This document shows positions 19,384-30,242 of a stretch of 64,000 bases of DNA, piece after piece; position 1 is the stretch's first letter, and every line of letters starts with the position of its first letter. A program made the translations under genes and the position numbers. The DNA lies in assembly GCA_003049485.1 (NCBI GenBank), contig PYST01000189.1, forward strand, positions 1 through 64,000. The letters are read 5' to 3'. The stretch comes from Ophioceras dolichostomum (Eukaryota > Ascomycota > Sordariomycetes > Magnaporthales > Ophioceraceae). The notes under the pieces were generated by a model. It saw only the letters and a program-made list of their open reading frames with translations, was not told where the DNA came from and made no database searches.

Positions 19384-21147
19384 TCACTGACAACTGAAGC
19401 TGGTGGCGACTGTGGCGTCACCTCGACCGTCATAGATGACACGCTGCGGATACGGACACACCATTCTTCGGCTCGTTCTTCTCTTCTTGCTGTCCCAAAA
19501 CACCACAGGTAGAGAATCGGGGGCGGTGCCATTCTCGACCCAGGCAACTAGGTGCGCCAGTGCCGAAGTCGCCTGCCCGCCACTCCCACCGTAGCAGTGC
19601 GTCAATCCAGGGAACTCGAAGTATCTATAGAAGCTGGGCACATCTAGAATTGCGTTGAGCACATCTTTATAATAGTGCTCTGTGCTCCTAGTGGGGATGA
19701 TGTGATCCAACTGAGTGATGGGGAACAAAATTCTCCCCCATTTATTAGCAATGTTTGTCCAGCCAGGGGCATCATGACAGCGAGAATTATGTGACATCTC
19801 AACCCTTTCGAAGCCTCTGATGGAGGTTTTGTTGTAAATTTGAAGCGTCAGGGCTGAATTTGCACTCACCAAGCCATGAAACGAAAGGATCTTTCCGCCA
19901 TTCCTCTTGAACTCGGACAAGTCAGGATCATCAGTCTCAATCAAGTTCCGGAACTCCTCGGCACCAGCGGTAAACATGCGTCCATACTCCTCCACTGTGA
20001 GTCCGCGGAGATCAAACGTTGAGTTCTTTGCCACGAACAACTTCAACCACTGCCCACCCCACGCTTCTCTCCCTATTTCGGCAAGGGGATCGGTCAAAGG
20101 CGACCCGATGTTAGGACCGTACCACAACAGACGACCATCTCCTCCGCGAGGGCCGCTCCAGACTGCATCAGCCAGAGCCACTGCTCCTGCCGAGATGGCC
20201 ATCCTTTTTTGCCCTCCGATCGAGAGAGACGTTGAGCAGGTGAACTCCTTCCCCACGAGTCCTGATATGTTGAAGGTCGCCCGGCAAGAGTCCACATCCG
20301 AGACGATCCCATCCACAACGCCATCAAGCCCATCACAGCTCTCGGCCACCAGACGAGCAATCTCATCCAGTTCACAGGGCTCGATCCCAGCCCCTCCACC
20401 AAGCGCCTGCTCAGTGAAAACCCTCGGCCACCAAGTCCCCGCCACGAACTGCAGCAGATTCACCGCCGGCGCGCCCGCCAAAATCCCATCATACAGCGTC
20501 GGATACCGCTGAGCAAGCATCATCGCCTGTCGCCCACCCTGCGAGCATCCCGCGAAGTAGCTAAACCCCGGCTCGCCCTTCTCCCTCCCACCACCAAGAC
20601 CAAACGGCCCATAAAACATCCTCACAACCGCCTTCGCAGCAACCGCCTGCTCCTGCAAGCTCACACTCGCAAAGCTCCTCAGCGCAAACAGATTCACGTC
20701 CCCCTCAGACCTCAGCGCCCACGGCCTCGCATCCAGCGGATCCGTGCCCTTCAACCCGGCGTCCGTCGTCGCCGTCGCGTATCCCATGCCCACGAGCCCC
20801 AGCATCTGCGTGAACGATCCCGCGTTCCCCCCCGCGGACCAGCCGCCGCCGCCGACGGCGAGGAGGCGCTCGTTCCAGGGCGGGGAGGCTATCGGGAGGA
20901 AAGTAGTGACGGTTACTAGGTCGTCTTGGCCTGGGTGGGTGTAGCGGACGGTTACGTTGCAGAAGGTTGTGGAGGAGAGAAGGATGGAGGGCGTGAAGGT
21001 GAGTGCTGATTCTGGAATTATGGTCGTGAGGTTCGTGATGGGCGTTGCTGTGATGGATGTTACGGTCGCGTTGGGGAGGAGGATGGAGGGTGACGGTGGC
21101 GTGAAGGTCGTGTCGCGACATGCGGCTTGGAGGAGAGCCATTGTCAC
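19384..21147 (-). CDS. Tannase/feruloyl esterase family protein, 534 aa after splicing
   Basis: The whole span is open (587 codons), but it hides an intron at 19869-19711. The donor is GTGAGT after HGL and the acceptor is CACTCAG before LDHIIP. The intron is exactly 159 bases with no stop. Removing it restores the motif HGL-LD-IIP, as in other family members. The CS-D-HC signature is then complete: GCSQGGR (Cys201-Ser202), Asp in HGLLDH, and GLTHCYGG. The calcium-binding loop motif CDGLDGVVDG is also present, with an early SAGGNAG oxyanion region. The family hydrolyses gallate or feruloyl esters and is usually secreted. Here the visible N-terminus (MTMALLQAACRD) is not a good signal peptide, so a short upstream exon may be missing. 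Confidence 0.85.
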   Translation of the reverse strand: MTMALLQAACRDTTFTPPSPSILLPNATVTSITATPITNLTTIIPESALTFTPSILLSSTTFCNVTVRYTHPGQDDLVTVTTFLPIASPPWNERLLAVGGGGWSAGGNAGSFTQMLGLVGMGYATATTDAGLKGTDPLDARPWALRSEGDVNLFALRSFASVSLQEQAVAAKAVVRMFYGPFGLGGGREKGEPGFSYFAGCSQGGRQAMMLAQRYPTLYDGILAGAPAVNLLQFVAGTWWPRVFTEQALGGGAGIEPCELDEIARLVAESCDGLDGVVDGIVSDVDSCRATFNISGLVGKEFTCSTSLSIGGQKRMAISAGAVALADAVWSGPRGGDGRLLWYGPNIGSPLTDPLAEIGREAWGGQWLKLFVAKNSTFDLRGLTVEEYGRMFTAGAEEFRNLIETDDPDLSEFKRNGGKILSFHGLVSANSALTLQIYNKTSIRGFERVEMSHNSRCHDAPGWTNIANKWGRILFPITQLDHIIPTRSTEHYYKDVLNAILDVPSFYRYFEFPGLTHCYGGSGGQATSALAHLVAWVENGTAPDSLPVVFWDSKKRRTSRRMVCPYPQRVIYDGRGDATVATSFSCQ

Positions 21148-21716
21148 TGCCGGTATCTCTGTACGCGTTTAGATATGCCAGATCGGTCATCGAGCAGGGA
21201 GACGCTGGCGTGAAGAGATGTCAATGACAACCTCACAGACGGCGAGGCGAGACGCCAGAAGAACTGAGGGCGAAAAACGGCTCCATCATCGAACAATACT
21301 AGGATGTTCTTGATATATCAGGTGAGGAAGTTACCTTGGTATGTTATGCAGTACTCATCTAATATGCAGCCTAAAAGACAGAATAGTGGCCAATTGCGTA
21401 TGGAAGAGGCCCCTCTCTTTCCCCCGGCTGAAGTCGAGTAAGATGTAGAGAAAGGAGGAGCGTCCATCTCGACGAAAGAGATGCATGTTACCTAGAGTGC
21501 AAATAAAAGCCCCGATATGCAAGCAGCTTGGATGAAGAGGGGATATGTCCAATATTTACAAGAAAACGAAATCGAGATATTAGGGGTACCAGAAATAGGG
21601 GTCAGGGGGAATATGTGGGTCGGTCGCACCTGTCCAGTCGGCCTCCATCATCAATCCAAAATCATCAATCATCACACATCAATCCCATCATCACTCGTCC
21701 TACCACTCCCTTATGA
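21148..21716. other. Intergenic, no gene seen
   Basis: Upstream side of the tannase gene and downstream side of the HeLo-pseudokinase gene. Only short unremarkable ORFs occur. Confidence 0.5.
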
Positions 21717-23903
21717 TTACACAGATTCCGCTGCCCTCTCCAAAACCTCAACGACCTGCGCCCGAAACGCCTGCTGCAGCTTCAAATCCTCCTTCGTGTC
21801 GTTCTTCACGCCCTCAAAGCTCCCCTGCAGACACGTCAGCACAACGTTCTTATACCGCTCCCCCATCTTCGCCGCCAGTCTTTTTTCCGCATGCTTGACG
21901 AGGTGCTTCCTGATAGCGTGCGGGTCCGACACCTTGGCGAACGACGACTTGTCGAGCGTCAGGGCGGGCTGCCAGAGTCCTATCTCTAGGAGGACGACGC
22001 CCAGGGCGTAGATGTCGTGCAGCTTGTTGAACGTCTGGGTCGGGTGGCGTTGGCGATCCGGGTGGCGGTACACGTCGCGCGTTAGACAGACGTCGGCGTG
22101 GCCATGCGAGAAGTACATCTCTGGACGGGAGAACTCGAAGCCTAGGACCCAGGGAGAGCGGAAGTCGAGGCGGGATTCTGGTGAGGAGGAGGAGGACAAC
22201 GAGGAGGAAGCACCTTGGGGAAGGGGCTGGGGGAAGAAGAGGATGTTTTCGCTGCGGAAGCTCTCGTGGACCTAGAAGAGAGACTGTCAGGCCTGGCTTG
22301 ATGTGTGAATGGAAGGTTGTGTATAGTTTGTTTGACGTACCCATTTCACTAACTGAAGCTGCGAGATACACCTCGCCAGCCTCGCAGCCAGCCAGAACCG
22401 CATGCCCAACGACGGCGTAGACGCCACCGCCGCAGCCGACGACGACGACGACTGGTGTTCCGCCGACAGCACCTTCAGCAGGCTGACAGGAGCGGGGTCT
22501 GTCTCCTCCGGAACGGCGAATACGAACGCGACGCGGTTCTTCTGCATCTGCCTCACCCAGCCGACGCACCGCGGCGTGCGGAACACGACCTCCTTGGGCT
22601 GGTGCAGCAGGCTGGCCAGCCTGTTGACCAGGTCGCGCGTGCGGTCGTCCAGCTCGACGGGCACCGGCGACTCGGCGGCGTACGACCGGAACTCGACCAG
22701 CCTGGCTTTACCAGCAGAATCGTGCAGTATGCCAAAGTTGTCGCCGATGCGCATGAAGTCGTTCGTGCGCAGGCATAGCAGGATCGACGGGTCGTCGTAC
22801 TCGAGGCTGCGCGGCGGTGGGGGATCGCCGGACGAGGAAGGTGGCCGCCCTCCGCCGCCCGGAGAGGACGAGGATTCGGCGGTGCTGGCGGCAGCGGCGA
22901 TCTGGAGGCGCGCGTCGACGTCGAAGCCGAGGGCTCGCGAGTTGCGGTCGTCTTCGAGGCGCTTGAGGTGCTGCAGGTCGACGCCGATGGTGGTGGACAG
23001 ACACCACAGCTTGATGGACTCGTGGATGCGCCCGTTCAGCTCGCTGAAGTCGCGCACGATGGCCTCGACGCGCTTCTTGTCGCGCAGCGACCACCAGATG
23101 CGGACGAACGAGCGAGGTCGCTTCATGCAGGCGCTGGATCCGGCGGCTGCAGCGGCGGCTGCAGCTGCGGCTGCGGCTGAGGTGGGGGAGGTCAAGGTCA
23201 AGGAGGAGGAGGAGGATTCGGTCGTTGTCGTGCTTGGTTGGGGGGAGAGGGAGTCGGTGGGCTTGAGAGTGGCGTCGTTGGAGAATGAGGAGGTGAAGGA
23301 GAGTTTGGCTAGAGACATGAAGGAGCTGGACGCCGATGGGTAGCCGATCGGCGACTGAGGTGCTCCGCCGTAATTATCGCTGCAGTCCTTCGCCTTGTCG
23401 ATCTCCTGTCGCCGGCTGAGTAACTGGAGGGCCTGGCATAGCACGCCTGTGGCCTGCTCGAGGAAGCCGTGGATCTGGTCCTGGACTTCGGAGTCGAATT
23501 GCTCGAAGAGTGACTTGCCTCCGTATATCTATTGGCGGGTATGAGAGTTTTCAGGGGTAGGGGTCAGTCGTCAATGTGCGAGGAGGAAGGTCGACCGAGG
23601 ACCTTTGGCTCGGGAGGTACTCACACTTGAAGCCTCGAACAAGAGCATTTTCAACGCCCGCGTTCTATTGTTCTCGTCTCGGATCTTCATCTCAAGATTC
23701 TTCGTATCCTAACCGGAAAGTCACACGAAAGCGTCTGGGTAAGTCGCTTGTCTCTCTCTGGTCGAGGAACTTTGGTGGGGAATTGGGCTTCTTACACTGT
23801 CGAAGCCTCGAAAGTTCGACACAAGCTCGGCGGTGCGCTCGCCGACCTTGAAGAGCTGGTCGAGCACCGAGAGCGTCAATCCCACGACGGTGATGGGATC
23901 CAT
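21717..23903 (-). CDS. HeLo-like domain plus pseudokinase protein (MLKL-like architecture), 644 aa
   Basis: Four exons: 23903-23796, 23708-23625, 23528-22341 and 22271-21717. All joins are phase 0 with GT-AG borders. Residues 1-115 (starting MDPITVVGLTLSVLDQLF) read as a HeLo-like helical bundle, the membrane-attacking domain type of HET-S and relatives. A variable Ser/Thr-rich linker with 12 or more Ala in a row follows (about 183-196). From about residue 290 to the end is a protein-kinase-like fold. The catalytic loop reads VHESFRSENIL, without the HRD Asp. The DFG position reads LGFEFSRPE, without Asp-Phe-Gly. The later helix DIYALGVVLLEIGLW is normal. It should therefore not transfer phosphate. 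Bundle plus pseudokinase is the layout of animal MLKL. The gene is divergent from a kinase-ankyrin gene. A cell-death role is an inference. Confidence 0.8.
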
Positions 23904-24526
23904 TGTTTGGATTCCTTTCTAAAATTTGCTTCGTTACGTTTTCCTCGTTGTCCTCGAAGAAATTCAAGCTCGAATTCCCTCAAATTAGACTACGTTAAGG
24001 ATTGGAAGAAGGCAGCTAGAGACAGCTTTTCGCCCAAGAAATCATTGCGTGCCAAAGAGGCTCTGCCATTTCGGAGCCCGACCGGCTGGCAATCGTTCAA
24101 ATTGATTGTCGTGAACCAGCGTGGCTGAGACCCAGCTGAAGAATGGTGGAGGGGAGAAGAGGGGCAGTAACTGAACCATGCATGCATGCATGCATTGATG
24201 CAGTGCGCGGTTCGTGGTTCGCACCTAGCCTGACCTGTTCTGCTCAAGGAGGACTCCCAGGCTTGGCTGATCTGGTTGCCTGCTTTGTGCCACAGCGACT
24301 GTGATGTGGTAGATGTGGATGAACTCGTCAGTCGCTGGACTGGGAAGCCGAAGCAAAGTGCCGTGGGTTCCCGACCGAGTACGTAGGTAAGTTAGCAAAG
24401 TTTGACGTCCTGGCTTGGCCCTCTGTGTGCTCAATAATATTGAGCGCACCTTCCATATAGTCTCTTTTTTTTTTAGCTGTCATCGCGGCAGCTGTAATTC
24501 TGCACAACCCACAGCACCCGCCGGCG
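23904..24526. promoter_or_regulatory. Shared upstream region of pseudokinase and kinase-ankyrin genes
   Basis: 623 bases between divergent start codons. It contains a CATG microsatellite (about 24177-24198), a T-rich run ending TTTAG (about 24467-24476) and mixed GC content. No known operator was recognised. Its size is compatible with a bidirectional promoter. Confidence 0.4.
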
Positions 24527-27500
24527 ATGGAGAACAAGGCTGCTGCGTCAGCAGCTTCCACACTCAGTTGGAACACTTTCCTGTCGCGCACATCAGTCTC
24601 GAGCCTGAGCTGCGCCGTCTTCTCCGAGCAGCAGGGACACGTCGTGCATGGCCTGGAAGACATCATCCGAGCCGTGAGGGCTCTACGACTGCGTCACATC
24701 TCTTACAAGGATATCACACGAGAAGAGTCGTTGGGTGAGGGCGAGACGTACCGTGTTGAGCGATGCATCGTCCAAGGCTCGGAATTCGCCATCAAGTATC
24801 TCAAGACGAACATCACTCCCGGCGCTGGCGCTGCTACGATCGGCGCCACGAATGCAACAGACGCAACAGACGCAACAGCAAAGGTAGCAGCTGGCGGAGG
24901 CAGGGAAGCAATCAAGAAGGATGTCAATACCTTCCGCCGCCGGCTTCGGTCCGTCATCTTGGAGCTCCAGATTATGAGGCACGGCCCGATCAAGAATCAC
25001 CCGAACTTCCCTGGGGTAAGTCGCATGTCGACAACCCTGTCACACTAACTCCAGACCCATTGCAAGGAGGATCTAACACTGGGTAAAAATCAGGTTGTGG
25101 GATATGGCTGGAACACTCAAGGGGCGAGCATCGTGCCGTACCTGATCTTGGACTACGCTCCATTAGGAACTCTCAGACAATACCTAAAAAGCCGGAGTCA
25201 GATGCAGCCCAGGGACATTGAGATCCTCACTGGCGATGTGGCCGCTGCACTGACTGCCTTACACACGTGTGGCATCGTTCATGGAGATGTCAAACTCGAC
25301 AATGTGCTGGTCACGCCATCCTGGGACCGTCCTTGCAAGACGCTCGTCAAGCTCACCGACTTCGGTCATGCCCTGATCATGAACGACAAGTCGCAGAAGA
25401 ACGAGGACGGACCCATGAGATATAGCGGCACGCTGATGTTGGTTTGCCCTTTTTTACCAAATTCTTCCTCTCTATGATCGCCCCCAGCTGACTTCCGAGT
25501 TCAGATACAACGCCCCTGAGGTCAGAGAGCAGGACCTGTTCCCCATCGATAGGGCAGACCTCCCCAAGTGCGATGTTTGGGCCTTTGGGATCCTCATCTG
25601 GGAGGCATGCATCCAGGGGGAAGAGTATCTCTCATATTTGGAGAAGAACCACCCGCAAGGTGAGGCGATCGCGAGCGCCGACGTCGGCGACCACTTCAAG
25701 ACCATCGAACCAGCCGATCTGCGCAAGTACGCCATCAGGTCTGTTCCGGGCTCTAGCATAGGACCGGCTCTCCTGATTCGAGCGAGCCTCAGAGACACGA
25801 TCCAGGAGGATCCGAGTAAGCGGATCTCTGACCTTCAGAAAATCTCCATCGTCACGAAGTGGCAGTAAGCATACCTTTCTATGCTCAAGCAGGCTCCATA
25901 CAGTCTACCTTCGGCAAACCCAAGCTGCGAGCGACTAGCAGGGGTCAGATGGTCAATGATGCCTCCAAGCAGACCAGGGACTAATCATGATCAATTTGCT
26001 TCTCCTCTAGTGCTTCTGGTCTGAGTGGTCTTGAGGCGGATCTCGCGCTCCATCTCGAGAGTCCATCTCCAACGTTCGAGGTGAGCATCATCATGATCAT
26101 CACTTCTGCCCCACGCCCTCTGCGTAGGCCTACAAACCGCTGATCACTCTCTGAGTAGATGTTCCGATCTGTCAGGGAGATTCCCTGGGCGCACGAGAAG
26201 CAGATCTTCAACGGCCTCAAGCAGACGCATACGGGCAGGTTGACGAAGGATATCGCCACCTTCATCTGGCAGATCGCTCTCTGCTATCATGCCGGCTTCG
26301 GCACGGCCATGAGCGCCAAGTCGGCTCACGAATATGCTCATAAGGCTATGAGCGAGGGCCACCCCGTCGCCAAGGTGTTCGCCGACTTGTTCGACCCCGG
26401 CGACCAGATGACCCTAGAATCTTTGACTTCGCCTGCCGAAGCCGCATCGCCCACTGGCAGCACCAGCAGCGCCGCTGATATTGGCGATGCCAGTGGTGCC
26501 AGTGGTGCCAGTGAACAGCAGATGACCTCCCGGTATGCGACACGGATTTCAGCCCTCATGCGACAGATGGCAGCCTCGCAATCTTCTTCCTCGACGCAAG
26601 AGATGCCTCCCCTTGTTAAGGCATGCTACAACGGCAACGCCGACCAGACGATAGACCTCTTGCTCGCAGGGGCGAACCCAAATTCATCGACCCCTGACGG
26701 CTGCACAGCTTTCCACTGGCTGTTCATGTTCCAGGAGCAGGAGACGCTCCACTCAGTCGTCAAAAAGTTTCGCTCAACAGGGGATAAACTACTCGTCGAC
26801 GCGCCTTTCTACGCCACAAGACAGGTACATGACCAGTGGCCGCTGCAGCTGTCCGGCTCGCCACTCTCAGTGCACATCTCTATCAACGACCTAAAGGGCG
26901 TCCGGGCCCTCCTATCTCTAGGGGCCAACCCGTTGAGCCTCGTGTACTGCGAGGGGAAGTTCCCACCGGACGACCCACGCTCTCAGTGGACGGCGCTACA
27001 TCTCGCCGCCGAGTATCACTGCAGCGAGATCTTAGAGGAGCTTCTCGACACCGTCGGCCCAGAGAGGTGCAAGGCACTGCAGCCTCCACTAGCGTGCGTG
27101 CTCAGCTTCTCAACCGTGCTTGAGCGGTTTGCCATGCACGGCGGGGACGCCGGCGCCGACGGGCAAACTCGAATTCGGTCCAGACAACAGCTAGACCGCA
27201 GCATCGAGGCGATCCGCACGCGGGCCCTACAACCGCTCAACTCAAGGGCATCCAACGGCATGACAGCGTTGATGCAGGCTATCGACTTCCAAGACCATGA
27301 GGTGGTGGCCGCCCTTCTGCGGGCTGAGCCTTCACTGTCAACAACAAAGCTGTGCTCGCCCAGCGACGAACGGGTCTTCAACCTCCCCGTGCATTTTGCA
27401 GCCCAGATCGCCGCCCGTCGTGACGTCCCCGAGTCGCTTCTCATACCGCAGATCATCGACAAGTACTCGGACGACCTCAGCCGCACCCAAAAGCCGCCCC

Positions 27501-29842
27501 GAGACGAGCTAAATCGAACCCCCTTGCATCTCGCCGTGACTGGCCCGTCAAGCCGAGCAGCGGAGTGGATTCTCGAGCGACGCCCAGGCCTGTTACACGT
27601 TGAGGACCTTGAGGGCAGAACCCCATTGCACTACTGCGCCTCGGTTGCCAACTGCGACCTCCTGCTTTCTCGGGGCGCCCGAGTCGACCACACAGACAAA
27701 TACGGCATGACTGCCCTGCACCGCGCCGCGTCGATGGGCGAGCCCGAGCTTGTAGCCAGCTTACTGCGCAAAGAGCCCAACCTAGCTCTGCACAACAACC
27801 GCTTCGGGACGTCGTTGCACTGCGCCGTCAAATCGGGCTCTCTAGATGTGGTCATGGCCCTCCTCGACGCAGGCAGCGCTGTCGATGCCGTCGACCTCAT
27901 GGGCAACACTCCCGTGCATGTCGCCGCCCGCATGGACCGCCACGTCATCCTGCGCACTCTAATGCAGCGCGGCGCCAACATCAGCATCAAGAACCGGAAC
28001 AGCCGTGACGCCCGTCAGATTGCTGCTGCCGTGGGCCGCCACGGCAACGTAGGCGTACTACGCGTCCTCGCCCGTGGTCGCGAAACGGCAGACACTCAAC
28101 AGTTGATGGTCTATCGAGGGGAGCAACACGGCAATTACCCCATCCCGAGCACCGATGGTTTTTCGCGTCCTCGCAACGGACCGCCGGACTTCGCTTGGGA
28201 TGCAGATGACGACACACAGATCCCGGCATCTCCAATTCCCGACGGCCCATCGAGCGGTGAAGGCGGCTTCTTTCCTATGGGCGGCCGGGCCAGCGAAGGC
28301 AGCAGCAGCATGGGCGACGCCATCTTCTCCGCACCGCGCGAGACGAGCACGAGCGACTGGGGAGACTGGAGCGAGCTCGGAGACTACCAGGCGACCGAAG
28401 AGTCGTTCGACGACCGCGACAAGCGCATGGCCAGGCTGGTCAGGACCGTCGACGCCATGTCGGAGGTGTACGTGCCCATCGACATCGGCGTGCACAACAA
28501 CAGCCGCATGATGCTCGAGACCATGGACCTGGTGAGCGTCTTTTTCGACGACGCAATCTGGCAGCCTCCCCACTCGTCCAAGCTCGTCGAGATCATGGGA
28601 GAGACCGCCCGCGACCTCGCTATGGTCATGGACTTCAGCTACAGCTTCGTCAAGCGGCATTTAATGAACCCGTACGTCGACATGGGCAAATCCTTGGAGT
28701 GGCTGAGGAAGCATGACAGACACCTCCTCTTGAAGGCTAAGGATACGTCTGCCTCCTCGGCTGACGCCCCAGCGCCAGCCACAACCACGACCACGACCAC
28801 ATGGACCAAGGTGACAGGGAGAGTGAGGCGGACATCGCCCACCGGGGCAGCGGGCGAGCCGAAGACTCCACCTGCAGGAGGAGAAAAGACAGGCAGCTCG
28901 GAAAAGGGCACGCCCCCCTACTACCAGCCAATCGGCGATCCGAGCAAGCTCCTCCTCTACTTCACGACCAAAGCAGCCAGCTACGTCGCCGTCGTTGCAG
29001 CCAAGACCAAGCCGAGCTGGGTGCTCCCCGGCCGGACCGAGGATGACCTGGAAAATATGATCGCCTGGGAGATGGCTAAGTGGGCTCCGCCTCAATACTA
29101 CGCCGACGCTGCCGCCGCCGCGGGGACCGGTCTCGATAAAATCAAGCGCAGGTTCCGGGGGAAGCATGAAGACAACGCCACATCCGATAACGCCCCACAG
29201 AAGCTGGCCCATCGCGACGACGACGAGGAGCTCAGCCGCGGCGACTGGCCCGAAAAGACCTGGGCCTTCAACGACGGGCCACGCACCGCCAAGGTCTTTC
29301 CAGAGCTGTTTCGCGGCGAACGAGGATCCGAGCGCTACCGGCGCTGGATTCAGCTACGCGAGAAGGCCGCCGCCGCTAACTCGTCCAAGCTTGATGCGGA
29401 GGGGAAGAAACAGAGCGAGCTGGAGAAGTGGCGTCGGGGGCGGGACGGCGGCCGCGAACCGGGAATAGAGAGGATTGGGGTGGTAGGAGGCGGCGGAGGA
29501 GAAGGCGCCGGCGCTGAATATGACCTTATTTTCGGGCGAGAACCCAGACCGATATTTCATTACGGACCCGTCGATAGACTGGGTCTCACCGCTGACCAGA
29601 GGGCCTCGATCCGTAGGAGGATGGACCTAGAGAACGGGACGTTGCCGGACCTAGGCGGCAGGAGGGAGGAGGCCGTTGCTGATTCTGCTGCCACTGCTGC
29701 TGCCTCTGGAGATGTCGGCGGCGACGACGACGACTCTACTAGCTCCGAGAGCGCCAGTGACAAGAGTGCCAGCGCCGACAATGATGAATGGGAGGACATT
29801 GGTGGTGATCATGTAGCGGAACAACCTTCCACAATTCCTTAA
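24527..29842 (+). CDS. Protein kinase with Sel1-like segment and ankyrin repeats (RIPK4/ANKK1-like architecture), 1655 aa
   Basis: Five exons: 24527-25015, 25094-25441, 25488-25864, 26011-26080 and 26159-29842. GT-AG borders keep the frame throughout (PGVVGYGWN; KWQ/HASGLSG; PTFE/MFRS). The kinase domain runs from about residue 62 to 410. It has the glycine loop LGEGETYRV, Lys90 in FAIKYLK, HGDVKLDN with Asp228 and Asn233, DFG at 252-254, NAPE and DVWAFG. All catalytic residues are present, so it is probably active. A Sel1-like helical pair lies at about 462-505. Roughly ten ankyrin repeats fill about 577-1063, with TALHLAAEY, TPLHLAV, TPLHYCAS, TALHRAAS and TPVHVAAR. The last 590 residues are partly helical, then charged and disordered. 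Human RIPK4 and ANKK1 share this kinase-ankyrin order. The pairing with a pseudokinase of MLKL type suggests a signalling pair, which is inferred. Confidence 0.85.
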
Positions 29843-30242
29843 AACTTGCTACTACCTAGGTACAAAGCTGGTGTTATTTTGAGCTAAGAACAAAAGCCCA
29901 AGACATATCGTTTTCCTCCACATATCATTCTCTCCCCTCCATCATCACTCCTCCTCTCCCCCATTTTTCTTCATACCCCTTTTTTTCAGCCTAGGTATCC
30001 ATTCCCAAGGTATACCTTCCAATCATTAAAAGACTGGGGAGGTAACAACAGCAAACAATAAAGCAAGGCCATGGAGTACAACATCGCATGAAAATACAGA
30101 GAAGGAAAGACAAACTACATCCAGACAGTTTCGGTAGGGAAAAGATAAGATTCCTTCCTCATCACTATACTAGCTTGCCCGACAAAGGCAGGGAGCGCCC
30201 ATAGATAACCATCTACAGGTAAATATCAGGGTAGGTAAGTAC
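29843..30242. other. Spacer between convergent genes
   Basis: 400 bases of 3' flank for the kinase-ankyrin gene and the DUF3659 gene. It holds a TACCTAGGTA palindrome (29853-29862) and CT-rich tracts; no gene. Confidence 0.5.
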
